Source: Phlebiopsis flavidoalba
Taxonomy: Eukaryota > Basidiomycota > Agaricomycetes > Polyporales > Phanerochaetaceae
NCBI GenBank assembly: GCA_035772785.1
Contig: JAOCPU010000001.1
Location: 1,426,001 to 1,490,000 of the forward strand
Length of the DNA stretch: 64,000 nucleotides
Direction of reading: 5' to 3'
The translations under genes were made by a program, and so were the position numbers. This document shows, in pieces, positions 23,676-35,173 of this stretch (position 1 is the first letter of the stretch; every line of letters begins with the position of its first letter). Below the pieces are notes generated by a model. The model made no database searches. It was given only the letters and a program-made list of their open reading frames with translations, and was not told where the DNA came from.

Positions 23676-25653
23676 TCAGGTATTGTGGCCCAAGCTCGAA
23701 TACACAGCTGCCTCTCCATCACCGAGGCCACGCATGAATCCCTCGTGATAGGCGTCTTCCGTCCCTGGGGCAACGACACCAGGGCCCCAGAGCCACGATG
23801 CTATCCTGAATATACTGACCAACAAATCCCAACTTTGATAGACTGTATAGCGAGAATACTCTCGCAGTGAGGAAGCCGTCCGTATATCCACGAGTTGATG
23901 ATGCTCCTTCCGCCGGACCTGCGGGCCCATTGCTTGCGGATGAAGTAGGCGTTGAACCCCCAGCCCCCAGCTTCCAGTAGGAGTATTTTGTGGACCACCT
24001 TGAGGTCCGGGGGAAGATACGACAGAGGGCGAGATCCCCTGCATAAGAGGGGGGAGAAGGCATGCCCACCATGAGCGTTGACATGTCTGGAAGTTGTAGA
24101 GGCTCGCTCCCCTGGCTTGAGGGTGATCCGTACGAAAAGAAGGTCGATGGTAGTGCTGTCCCCCAACAGCAGCAGTAAAGCACCATCCAGGGTCATCGAC
24201 ACAGTTCTTCTTTCCGGTACGCTGGTGGAAGATGGTTATTACAAAATGGTACTCCGTCTGGAAAGTATAAAACATACCCCAGAAACTCCAACCGGCAGTA
24301 ATGTTAGCGTAGATTCCGACTTGACCGGTGCAGAAATCCTGTCGAGCTTGGTCTCTGGGTCCGACTCATCGTCGAGGCTCTGACCGGTCAACGCGCAAGA
24401 GAACTCGTCGATTACTAAATTGCGCCGTTCCTCCCTGGGTCGAAGCCTGCCGAAAGGAGTCGCTTTATGCCACTCGAATGTCCGACAAGTGGTCACGAGG
24501 CCGGCTCGCTAGCATCAGCATGGTGTAAAAACAAAGTAAGAGTGGTGGTCTTGGACAACGAAGTCTGAGCGGTTGGACACAAAGGCGCTGAATCGGTCCA
24601 GGTCGAAACCGTCATGTAGATAGAGAGGCAGGTTAGATTCTGGGTATATACTGCCCTCATGGCGTCGATAGCCTGGGTATCTTGAACCAATGTTAGGCAT
24701 GAGAGAGATCGAACGATAAAGGGGTTTCAACTCACAAAAGTCCGCGAGTGAGGGTACATTCTGGGGTTCGTTAAGCATTTGGATGCCCACTACGTTTGTC
24801 ACCCAAGCGAGTTCTTGCATCAGATAAGTGAGCACCGTAACTGTTTGATTGATGTACTGTGGGCTATCGAACAAGTTGGTGACACCGTCGGATATTCCGG
24901 AGTGTTGTTGTCCGTTTTGACTGTACCCGGGAGCGCCATGTAGATCGACCAAGACTCCAATACCGACGGAACCGGCTAGGTGATAGTATGCACTATCCGC
25001 GACCAAGAGTTCCGGTAGACATCTGCGACAGGGGCAAAGGGGGTGTCCTCGCAGAAGTCTGGCCCCAAGCTCCAATAACCGATGGGTAGCCGTACGGTGT
25101 TGATGCCAATACTCGCAAGGTACTGAAAAATCTGATTCACCAATGAAAGTATCCCAGTGTCGTTCAAGAACCGAGCGTGCACCATCCGCGGATCCCCAGC
25201 CCGAAGCGATGTCCAACTCGGAAGCTTGGTCATCAGCAGCGCATGAGAATAGCGACGGGGTCATCCACGCTTCGTGAACGAACCTAATAACATGACGGCT
25301 CATGAGTGTATGAACAGGGATATATATTTTATGTATATAGTCACCATGAGCCCAAGGTTGACGGACTGTTGCTGGCGATATCTGTATACCGTTGCTTTGG
25401 CGGGATCGAAAGGTGGGAAAGCTGGCTACCTAAGTCGGGCGTGTCGTATGATGGTACCCAGCTACAAGAGGCATCGGTCGACGTCGATGGTAAGAGGCTC
25501 CAGAACCATTGTCGTATGTCGAGGACCTGTCTCCAGCCAAAGTCTTTAACGACGTAGTAGACGGGCCAGCCGGGGGAGGTGTCGGTTGTAGAGCCCCTGC
25601 GTCAAGCGGAGAGTCTGAAGGAGGGCACTGAAGGCTCCAGAGGTAAGCTGCAT
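23676..25653 (-). CDS. Exo-beta-1,3-glucanase, glycoside hydrolase family 5 (GH5_9 type)
   Basis: These enzymes release glucose from beta-1,3-glucan and remodel the fungal cell wall. The N-terminal exon has STYDNGSGAS and, in another frame, DPAKATVYRYRQQQSVNLG, the usual entry to the catalytic domain; a short intron leads to EAWMTPSLF. Then follow ELDIASGWGSADGARSVLE, QYLASIGINTVRLPIGYW, IGVLVDLHGAPGSQNGQQHS and VVGIQMLNEPQNVPSLADF, whose NEP Glu is the family's acid/base. The segment VIDEFSCALTGQSLDDES (about 24400) carries the presumed nucleophile Glu. The C-terminal part has CVDDPGWCFTAAVG, GYTDGFLTARVFSLYSLSKL, GQYIQDSIVALGP and EGFMRGLGDGEAAV before the stop at 23676. Several frames change. 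The signal region after the ATG at 25653 is not clear, so secretion is inferred. Confidence 0.94.
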
Positions 25654-26847
25654 TGCAGACCGTACCTATGTGGTGTGATGGAGGGAGGGCCAAGTGTGAA
25701 GGGAAATGGGGAAGAGGAGGGGGGCAGAGCAAGCTCTAGTCAGCGTAAAGGCGAAGACACGCCCTACTTAAGCATCTCATCGAAGCTGGTCAGCCCATTG
25801 CAATCGTGGTGGCTCGCAGGTTGCTTCTTGAGCAATCTCAACAGAATGTCTTATTCCATGAGCAGGATACGCTGAACATAATAGGAAGTCAGATTATTGG
25901 TTAAAATCCGGAGAGGTCTATTGTTGTGGGCTATGACGAAGGTTTGAAGAGAGTTGTCACAGTGCAGGCGTCAAACCATCTTTGTTCCATGCATGCAGCA
26001 AATCCGTCCGTTGCAGGACCATCCTGAGTTCACGATACGCGAATACAAGGGTGCACCGAATATCGCGTTGAGAACTGGCGACTTGCTCGTGATGGGTCTC
26101 GTAGAGTTCTGAGGTGGCACGCCTGGTCGTGGGCAGACACTGGTGGTCCCGCTGCTTACGGCGGTCGTCTGGCAAGCGGTGAGCAGCGCATTGTCCGTGT
26201 CTCTCGCAGGAGTTGATTGCTTATATAGTGTCTAGATTTTGAATAGCAGGCTCTACTCTCTGCTATATACGTTGTGCATGCTAGTCTATGTGTACTCGAA
26301 GTGCACAGGTGTGCTATGGGGTGGGTGAGCTGTGCACCGTAGCTTATATATGTGCGCACTCACGTCTGCCTAGTATAGTCAACTTGGGCGGGTGATACAC
26401 CTCCTTTGGATCACATACAGTGTGAGACGAGTAGAGGACTACCAGGGATCCCTCTCTCCACGTCACGACATTTCATACCGGTCACATACCTCCAAGACTT
26501 CGTGATAAACGAGGGTATACGCGGCTGGGAATATCCGTTTACTACTGGCCGCTGTAGAGAAACATCCAGGAGGAGCCATACGCTGCACGTGCCATTCGAG
26601 GTATGTCATATTCGTAATTTCGTATTTGTACGATTCAAATGTTAGCTCACGGGATAACAGAACATACTACCCCTACTTCCCCGTACTGCGGGAAGTCTAC
26701 TGTGAAGTCCAAGAATCGGTTTTCGGACGAGAATCAAGCGTTCCAGAAACTGCATGAAGATCCGCTATTATATATTGAAAAAGCATGAAATATATATAGA
26801 TGCTAATGGCCAAACATATTCATCCGGACTCCGTTAAGGATCCTGAT
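25654..26847. other. 1.2 kb intergenic region
   Basis: Contains the promoter of the GH5 gene at its left end and the 3' flank of the Ist1-TBC gene at its right. Some AT-rich stretches with TATATA occur (26220-26350, 26765-26800). No gene is supported. Confidence 0.45.
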
Positions 26848-29800
26848 CTAGTGGACAGCACTGCTGTCCTCGCTCTCGTATGCACTGAGGAATTCATCGT
26901 AGCCTTCGTCGTCGCCCCTCAACGGCCCGCCACTATCACGGACCCGTTTCTCCTTTGTCTCCCGGCTTTCGGATGAGATTTTCCTTGTACGCGTACTGGC
27001 ACTATCCTCCGCTGAGATCTTGCGGGTGCGGCCCTCACTGGAGTTTCTTGCGGACCCGCTTGGAAGATTGGGCGTTGTTACTGTCAAAGCTGCTTGCCTT
27101 CGGCGTCGTAGCATCGCCTTCTTCAGGCCATTCCACGGCAAGGGAGGAGTTGGGACTTGCCGCCCGCTCTGACAAAGGTGCGGGTGTGGTATTGGCTCTA
27201 GCGGCATCGCGGTTGCGGAGGTTGGCTAGCCGAGGTGGATAACGTTTGGATTTCACACGAGAACTGCGTGCAGGGAGGCCAGTTATAGGCGATGAGTGTC
27301 AGAGCTGTCTTCAATCTGTAGCTTTGCCCCAAAGATGTGTGCGCCCTGCGCGCCAACCTTCGGTGCATGGTCAGCCCTCATGGAGCCGTCCATCTCTCCG
27401 AATTCGCTCAAAACCACTGAGCCGCGTTGGCCCTCTGAAGGAAAGACGCGTGCTTTCGTCGTGATCATCTTGTTCGGAGGACTCGACGGCGGCGGGGGAG
27501 AGGCCCGGGACGTCTGGTACTGCCCATCGAGTTACGGGCATCGGCCGTCCTCCAGCCTGCTTCTGGCTGCCATAGTCCGGAGGGTAGCCGTCGTTCAGTG
27601 CCAGCAGGGCTCGAGGTTGCGGATAAGACATTGATTCTTGTCGTCTGTCCCTACCCATCGCCATTGGTGACCGAGCTCTGTTGATTGGCACAATTCTGCT
27701 GCTAGCCTCAGGAGTCCGCGCTCGACCGAAGGCATGATCTGAGGGTGAGAGCGAAGACATGGAAGATTGAGAGTTTCTGTGTGATACGGATGGTCTCTTG
27801 GCACGAACGGCGTCGGCGAACTGGTGGTCAAGTACAGTCGCTGGCAATGTTGGTGGGACCGAGCATGTGAAACGACGGAATGAGAACCGAGCAGAAGAGG
27901 TTTGGGACCACCTGATCGTGTTGAAGCAGCAGAACGAGGACTGGGAGTACGACTCGATATTTAGGGTTGACTTTTCTGCGATGATCGAGGTCGCCCTCAG
28001 AGTGAGCCGACATATCTGAGCCAGTTGGAGACGCTAACGAGGGCATGGATTCTCGCTTAGGGTCAATCAACACACTGTCTCTGGGCGGGTGGAAAAAACG
28101 CGGGTCTTGCAGGGGGCGAATAGACATCTGACCGATCCATGAGCGGAAGGGAGCTTCGTCTGTGATCATAGTCGTCCGCTTCTGGTCTATCTGGCACCCA
28201 TGAGGGTGATAATGTAGAAGAGGGGCCCCAGGGGTGCGGTGTTGGGCGGAACGAGATTTCCTCGCTTGCTCCACGCATCGAGAGCTTTTACTCGCCAGTT
28301 TGTGCTTACTTTTGCGAAGGTGGCCGCCGCATCGGAGTCCCTCAGTTTCTCAGCGTAGACCCCCCATATCGAGGCGCGATTTTGATTAGACGCGTTCGAC
28401 GTATCCTCCACTTGCTGAGGCTCTGCTAGCCTTTCGGCTGTTGAACTTCGGGACGGGGCGAGGGGAGGGGAGATAAGATGGTCGGGGGTGGGAGGGGCAT
28501 CCATAGCAGACTGGTTGGTGATACCTCGCCAGACGGTATTTGCCAAAACGAGTAGTAGTGAGGGTGGATCTGGCCGAATTACTGGGAACTTCCAAGGTCT
28601 GAGCATCGTCGTCCTCAGAATCCGAGTCACTTGACTCATCACTGCTCTCTTCGGAGTCAGCATGGGAGACACTGGGAGGGGCGGGAGCCGAGGTCGAGGA
28701 AGTGGAAGTGCTTGCCACCGGTGTTGTGGTGGAAGTAGATCTCCAGACGGTATTCCGAAGGCGAGCACCCAAACCGCTTGCTGTTGAGGGTGCTGTTGCG
28801 GCTTGCAATTCTCGCTCTCGTTGAGCTGAAAGATCGCAGGCGAGCTGTAGTACTCTGCCCATGCCACCCACATTCTCCAACGGATATGTCTGAAGCATCG
28901 CCATGCCCTGGACAAAGGCCTCTTCAAGCTCGCGGTCTGTAGGAGGTTCAGAACGTGAGATGCTTGCGGTTTCTCCCCATAAGTTGAGCGGTTTCCCTGG
29001 ACGTTTGCCCAACCTTGATGACGGCTTGAATTAGCATAGAACCATACTTACATTGTGCGAAAATACCTAAACAAATGCCCTCGCGCAGATATGAGCAAGC
29101 TTGCGCAGATATCCAATAGATAATCTAGTCTTGGGTTTATCTGGCGGTCTCTTGATGGACGAGAAAAGAGCGCGTCCCATGCCATTAGCACAGCAGGAAG
29201 AGGCAGAGTATGTGTCAACAAGGTCGTTAACCATCGGCTAAATTTCTTGTTAATGGAACTACTAACGACGGACTGAGACTCGAGCTTACTATGAATAATG
29301 AGGCAGGGCTGGCTCCAAGCCTTTCGCTTGCTGTAAACCATGTAAGCGTCACTATTGAAACCTGATATGACTGTCTCACCAGATCCTCAGTCAGTTCCAT
29401 GTCAGCCCAGTTCATCCTCTCACCAAACTTCTTCATCCAAACTTCCGCGCCCTCGCTCTCATCCAGCTCCGAGAATTCACTAATGAACGTCTCGAAAAGC
29501 CAGAAAGCATCTGCTTCGATATGTGCAGCATCTTCAGGTAATGCCTCCTCTACAAGCGCGGAATAGAGCGGAACGAGCAACGAAGCCGTCTGAGGTGCTC
29601 TGTGGGCTGGATTTGAGAGAGAAATGAATGTACAGCAACCGAATGAGCGCGGTTTCATGTCTGGGATGAGCACCAAGTGCGCTGTATGCCCTTGACGGAA
29701 CCAACGTGGTAGGAACTCCGGAATGTGTCGACGTCGGCGAATCCGGGGCGGACACAGAGAGATCTCCGGGGTGCCCATACTTGCGGTATCGAGGTATTCC

Positions 29801-31369
29801 GACGCGACGTCACTCTTGTCGTCCGCTATGCGAGAGTCTTCCTCGTGGTCCGAAGCATCGTCGGGCACTTCAAGCCGTATTTCTCTGTGGCGTACCAACG
29901 GGACCAGGTTCGGGAGCCCGGCCTCATCGGACGGGGTGGAAACACCGCTCTTGGCTTCCAAGTCGCGAATCTGGCGAAGCCTATCATCAAGAGCCAGTGC
30001 GCAGGCTATCTTGGTATCCCCTGCGGCCGTTTCACTCAATGGACACTGGTTGGCGTCTTCTGGTTCTTCTTCGATGTTCGCGAAGAGAGCTCGCGGAACA
30101 TGAGAGAGTTCCTTTGAGACATGAAGCAAGGATGCGTCCAAAGGGGAAAGGGAGCTTTCCGGAGGCGGCAAGTCGGTGAACGGTTGTAGGAGACTGCGAA
30201 CAAGATCCTATAGCCGGATGTTAGCGTGTAAGGCTGACAATGACAACTACGTACATAATAATTATCTCTTTGCTTACTCGCATCGGCTGTCCACCGAGCC
30301 TTTTGGGAAGGCAACGTGCCCAATAAGAGCCTAAAACTAAAGTGAGGGCTATTACATTTAGTAAGGTGGCTGTGGCTACCTCCAGACTTTTGGTCGTAAC
30401 CAAGGCGGATAGTCGGGGAGTCCTAACGGCCGATCATGAGTGAGAAACCCGAAAAGATTAGCGAATGGACACATACCATGCGAGCAAAGTTCTCGTAAAT
30501 GGTGCATATCGATGGAAGGAACTGAGGCGGGGTCAAGCATAGCAGAGATTACGTCGACTCTGTAAGCGTAAGCACAGTCAGTAACCACACTTGAGCATCG
30601 TTGATGAACACACTTCTGTTGTGGGTCGTAGTCGGGCTGCCATTGTATTCCGTGCGCTTTCGCGATCGAATAGAGGAAACTGTCCAATGCTTGTGCAGCT
30701 GGTGGTTGCGAAGAAAGCGCCTGAACGATCTGGTATTGCGAATGTTAGGTAGGAATAGTCGTTATAGGAGGATGTTCTACTCTTGCGGACACATATCCGT
30801 CACGGTTTCCGATGACGAACGGGCGAAGTCTGGTCCGAGTCTTTGTATCAACAGGTCGCGTACGACGTGAAGGTCTGAGGTTTGCTTGGTAAACGCTAGT
30901 CCTGCAACGAGTCTGAATAGCGGGTATACCTTTGGATTCGACATGAGGCGTAGCGTATATTATACTTGAGGCAGCTTCAACCACAATCGGACTTGGGGGA
31001 ATACTGATGGCTCCCATTAGCATCCGTTACCACAAGGGTCAGCTAAGACTACACACCTTCGCTCCAGATCCCCCACTATGCTCAAGGACAACCCCAACCT
31101 GCATCTCCAACGTCTGCAAAAGACCGCCGTAGATGTCATCATGTATAGCCTTCTGTGCTTTGGCACGGGGCGAGCGAGATGCTACCTTGCTGGAGTAGAA
31201 TTGATATGTCTCGGCGCGTTATTTGTCCTAACGAGTCGAGCTTGTCCTGTATTTGACCCAGCCTCTGTGCAGCGAGGCGTAGCTGGGCCTATACGAAGAT
31301 CCGTGAGCTGGGTTTGTCTTGACTATTTGAGAGTCATACCTTCACGCGATTGGTGTCCCAAACGGCCAT
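26848..31369 (-). CDS. Ist1 domain - TBC (Rab-GAP) domain fusion protein
   Basis: One gene appears to join two trafficking domains. Ist1 binds ESCRT-III and regulates Vps4; TBC domains are GTPase-activating proteins for Rabs. The start MAVWDTNRVK is spliced to AQLRLAAQRLGQIQDKLDSL, ITRRDISILLQQG, AIHDDIYGGLLQTLEMQ, SNPKVYPLFRLVAGL, NRDGYVSAR and, after an intron, IVQALSSQPPAAQALDSFLY and IAKAHGIQWQPDYDPQQ: the Ist1 order. A 54-nt intron, itself open in frame, leads to VDVISAMLDPASVPSIDMHH and LRELCSHGIPDYPPWLRPKVW, the TBC entry. Later TBC parts include FWLFETFISEFSELDESEGA, WMKKFGERMN and LPAVLMAWDALFSRP with LDYLLDICASLLI. A Ser-rich, partly acidic tail of about 500 residues ends at 26848. 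Frames shift in places. The TBC Arg finger and Gln finger could not be verified. Confidence 0.87.
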
Positions 31370-31550
31370 GGCGTGGTTATGTGAGTTGCTGAGAGTCTTA
31401 GAGCGGTATGAATATGAAGGAGAGAATGAGACGTGCAGTGTATCGCAGCGGGCGAATGTGAAGGTGTTAAGGTTGCTGGTGGATTCGTACGTACGACCAT
31501 GAGGTTTAATGAGTTCGAAAGAAGACTGCAATTCCTGGCTGGGGGCCGGG

Positions 31551-31560
31551 TATATATATA
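31551..31560 (-). promoter_or_regulatory. TATA-like element upstream of the Ist1-TBC gene
   Basis: The alternating TATATATATA lies about 182 bp upstream of the ATG at 31369 on the minus strand. The distance allows a core promoter with a 5' leader. Confidence 0.35.
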
Positions 31561-31807
31561 CAAGCGCCCATAGTTGTTGTGCGGTCACTCAACGCCAAAA
31601 AGCAGTGCGTCGCGACATGCGCAAGTTCGCATGAGCAGTGGCTAGACATCATCCGCTGGGTATGATGTTTTCATGCAGGATGTGTAGGTACAAGGCAGTG
31701 CGAGGCGCAACTGTCAGGAGACAACAACACGTTTGATTTAGGCGCACGTATGCTACACGTAGTAATAAATTATTTGACATGCCAAGTCCAGTCAAGGGGC
31801 TAGGAGT

Positions 31808-34800
31808 TTATTGACGGGGGTACACCCCCCAGCCTTGCATAATGAAGAATATCCTGGAGCGAAGGGACGTCAGCACGGGGTTTTTGTCCCTGTCAATCGC
31901 CAGTGATGGGCCATACCATCTCCTATCCTATCAGGTCGGAACAGGTGGAACAACAGGAGCCCAAATCGCTGACGGAACGTTATGCATTCACTTACAACTG
32001 AGAGCAGATGTATCATGACTTACTCAATTCCATGTAGGTGAAGAATCCGACAAGCGCCCTTCTTAGCCCCACACGCTTGACGAAGCGGATGACATCGACC
32101 CATAACTTCATGTCTTGCGGAGAAGGCCTTGCTTCTCGTCCATGATGGAAGGTCCAGAATGCTGTGCATTCTACAAAGTAAGGTAAAACATAAACAGATA
32201 GAAAAAAGGTCGTCATCTCACAGATTCCCTAATCGTGGATAGTTGCATAGTAGATCGATTAGTTTTCACCATGCTCTCTTACCCATTCATGTAGAGTCTA
32301 CGTACAACCACTTGACCTACCCGCTGTTGCTCAACGTGTGAGAACGTAGCATATGAGGAGGATACACAACTTGGGCTAACAATACACCAGTACAGCAATA
32401 GCATGTCTGCGTCAGGCGGATGTTGGTAAATAGCACGGACCAAATGCTGGGTGCCATACGTTCTGCATTTCACGAGTTAGATCACTCGTTAGTCTTTGTC
32501 CACGCATGCTCTTACCCATTCTGTAAGATAATAGTACCCGTACAAAACCGTGACCGTCGCTGCTACAGTGACGCTGTGTGGACCGTATGTAGTTCCCAAA
32601 ACGTGTTCGAGAACCGTAGAATGATAGAGAGGAATACACACAACTTCGCGACATACAACCCAATACCAATAGCATTGTTCTTGATAGGCGGAGTTCGGTT
32701 TAAATAGCACGAGACCAATCCTGGCGTGGAGCAAGTTCTGGAGACGATACAGGTTCGGCACGGCTTGGGCTGGGGCGCGACAACAACCTCGTTGCCATAT
32801 TCAGTCGAATTAAAGGAAAAACCAGATGAAATCCTGTGTGCGCAACATACATATAGCCTTCAGGGAATAAGTCATCGTGGTCTGGAGAAAAGCTCATTCT
32901 GGTCCTGCGGCTTAAACAGTCCCCCCCACTTGTAGGCAATGACTACTACATCCCGCATCGAACTTCGCACGCAGGTTGTTCAGCTCTAGGCACCGATTTC
33001 CACCGAGAGGGTAAGTACTCACAAAGACTAGCCCTCTTAGCGTTAGCTTTCCCTCGTCGCCAGGCTTCGTACCTCTTTCGCGCGTATTCACGTTCACACG
33101 CCGTCCGTGGTTAAACGTTGGATGTCACCTCGAACGTATTCGCATCGACCGGCCCGAACATGATTCAAAAACTCATCATTAACGATCTATGGAGTTATCC
33201 ATAATGGGGGCTCAGAGGCCCCCATTGTCGCCTGCGGCAGAAATCTGGGAGGAACTACGTACCGGAGTGCCTTCGAACAGGCCCAGACATCAGCCGGAGT
33301 TTAGGTCCTCCAAGCCGTCCAACAAGCGGTAGTTGTACATCGTGATGAATGCTTCTCCCAAAGGAAGCTAGTGCATAACCAGGTCTAGAAGCGAATACAC
33401 TTGGGTCGACAAGGAAACATACCTGCCAATGGCATCTCTCTGCCGAATGGCTGAGCGGAGATCATGGTGTCGATGATTGAATTGCGTGGAATGATCACAC
33501 TGTGGGGAAACATATATCAGCGTTTTGTCAGGTTACTCTTCATCGGTACCTGCCTTGTCGTCCCGAACCCACCATTACGGTGGATGAGGCACCATCCGCT
33601 GCAGAAACGCAGTTTCAACGGATTCTACGGCACTTGCGCACACCACCACCAAGAAACAACAACTCGTTTTACCCTTAAAATCGACGGCCAGATGAAGTCA
33701 ACTGAGATGAATGAAGAATGGGTTTTCCGGAACACGTCCTTGTCGCCGGGGGGGGGGGGCCGTTAGCCGGTTCCTGGTCTCGGCCGTTCGTTTCTTTGGC
33801 GTTTCGAGTGCTCCGTATGATGATCTTCCATGGTCCCAGGACCGATGTGTATCCTTTTGTACATCCGGTCCGATCTCGTAAGCTTCATCGGGTCGCGGAA
33901 AGCCATTGCTCCTTCTTCAACACTTGATCCTGTCCTAGCTGCCAAGTGGGTTCCTGGACAGGGCCCCAAGCACCCTCACCTCCAGAAACTGTGGTCGTGG
34001 GCGAGCCGTTGACCGTGCCGCCCGATGTTGGCTTGAATGGAACGAGCGAGACGTTCTCGTCTATGCGGGCGATCCTGAGTACGCGAGACTCGGGGCCTCG
34101 AGTTTTACTGTCGTCGCCGGTGGTTCCGGGTTTTGGATGAAAGACCTCAGCCCTCTTTCGCTTGCTGGCCTCGCGCTTAATCGCGGACTTGTTCTCATCC
34201 TCGCGGGATTTTGACCACGCAGACTCCCTTGGTCAAGCGGAGACTTCGCCTTAGTCACCATTAGAAGCGTGATCTTGTACGTAGGTTTTTGTCATCTTTG
34301 TCCTTGTTGGTGTTCGGTACCTTCTAGCCTCTTGTTTGGGCTTGTATCCAGGCATACCAGGGAATTGGACCATGTTAGGTTCACCGCATGTGCCGATCGT
34401 GACGATAACCGCGTCGAATTCCCCGTCTTCTCCGCCATTGATCAACCACTTCGATGGGGCTCGGCGGTCATCGCGCCCTCAGCCCCGCCTGACGCACGCT
34501 TGACGGAGGTGACAGTTGTACCAAAACGAGTCCGACTCTTGAGCTGATACTGACGCCAGACCTTTTCAATCTCTAGTGGGATCAGGAATGAGTGAAGGAA
34601 ATGAGCGATCCACAGGAGAACTTACCCCCCAAGAATCTCGTCTCTATGAGGAAAGAACCTGGACCACTTCACTGCGGGATGGAACCGATACAGGAAGGAG
34701 TTTGAGTTGGAGACCCGATGTAGCGTTGACCGACGACCAAATTCCGCCTTGTGCAGCGTAAATAGCGGCGACAGACGGATACTTTCGGGCACATACCTAC

Positions 34801-35173
34801 GGAATCACTCTTCTCGTAAATTACGACGTCAAAGCCGTGAGCCATGGCATGCGCAAGGCCGACGAGACCCCAGTAAGACCTGCCCCAATAACTGCGATCC
34901 GTCCACGAGGTTTTTTTGAGCTCCTTCGGCGGGCGTGGCTAGCAGGTGCAATACTCAATAACGTCTCGACGGTTGGTAAAGGTATACTTACCGGTTTGAA
35001 TGACCATATCACGGGAACGCTGCAGCAGCGCATACAGCGTATCGAGAACAAATGTCCCAGACGCCGCTTGGGGACGGTCATAAGAAGAAGAATGTGAATT
35101 ATCTTGAGCGGTAGAAGAAGGGAGCAAACTCTGTCGCGGCGTGCTGCAGGTCGCCGCTCGTGAGAGCGGTCAT
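31808..35173 (-). CDS. Flavin-containing monooxygenase-like (FAD/NADPH) protein
   Basis: FAD- and NADPH-dependent oxygenases of this type oxidise small or lipophilic molecules; the substrate is unknown. After a hydrophobic N terminus (TFVLDTLYALLQRSRDMVI) comes GRIAVIGAGLTGVSSA (34860-34905), the FAD Rossmann motif GxGxxG. Then DVVIYEKSDSV, an intron, GLQLNSFLYRFHPAVKWS with FFPHRDEILG, FDAVIVTIGTCGEPN (about 34395), SAVESVETAFLQ, a second Rossmann region, IIPRNSIIDTMISAQPFGRE, RVNVNTRERGTKPGDEGKL (about 33050), DLFPEGY, NSAYQ, RPSPQDMKLWVDVIRFVK and FFTYMEL. The end FFIMQGWGVYP is at 31808. It carries a 12-G run at 33748-33759 and a local tandem duplication at 32.3-32.7 kb. Frames are broken many times. 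A Baeyer-Villiger type activity is possible. Confidence 0.86.
32279..32720. repeat. imperfect tandem duplication inside the monooxygenase gene
   Basis: Two diverged copies of about 200-240 bp lie side by side, roughly 32279-32448 and 32513-32720. Both begin with CTTACCCATTC and end with an AATAGCACG-AGACCAA or AATAGCACGGACCAA block; between them GGAGGATACACAACTT in one corresponds to GAGGAATACACACAACTT in the other. On the coding strand the right copy contains the conserved NSAYQ-NAIG exon; the left copy is a decayed version of it. Confidence 0.6.

Noticed and set aside
26200..26420. Possible tRNA or small RNA in an AT-rich intergenic stretch
   Set aside because: No TPsiC-arm (GGTTCGAATCC-like) box with a matching acceptor stem could be found here or elsewhere in the window.
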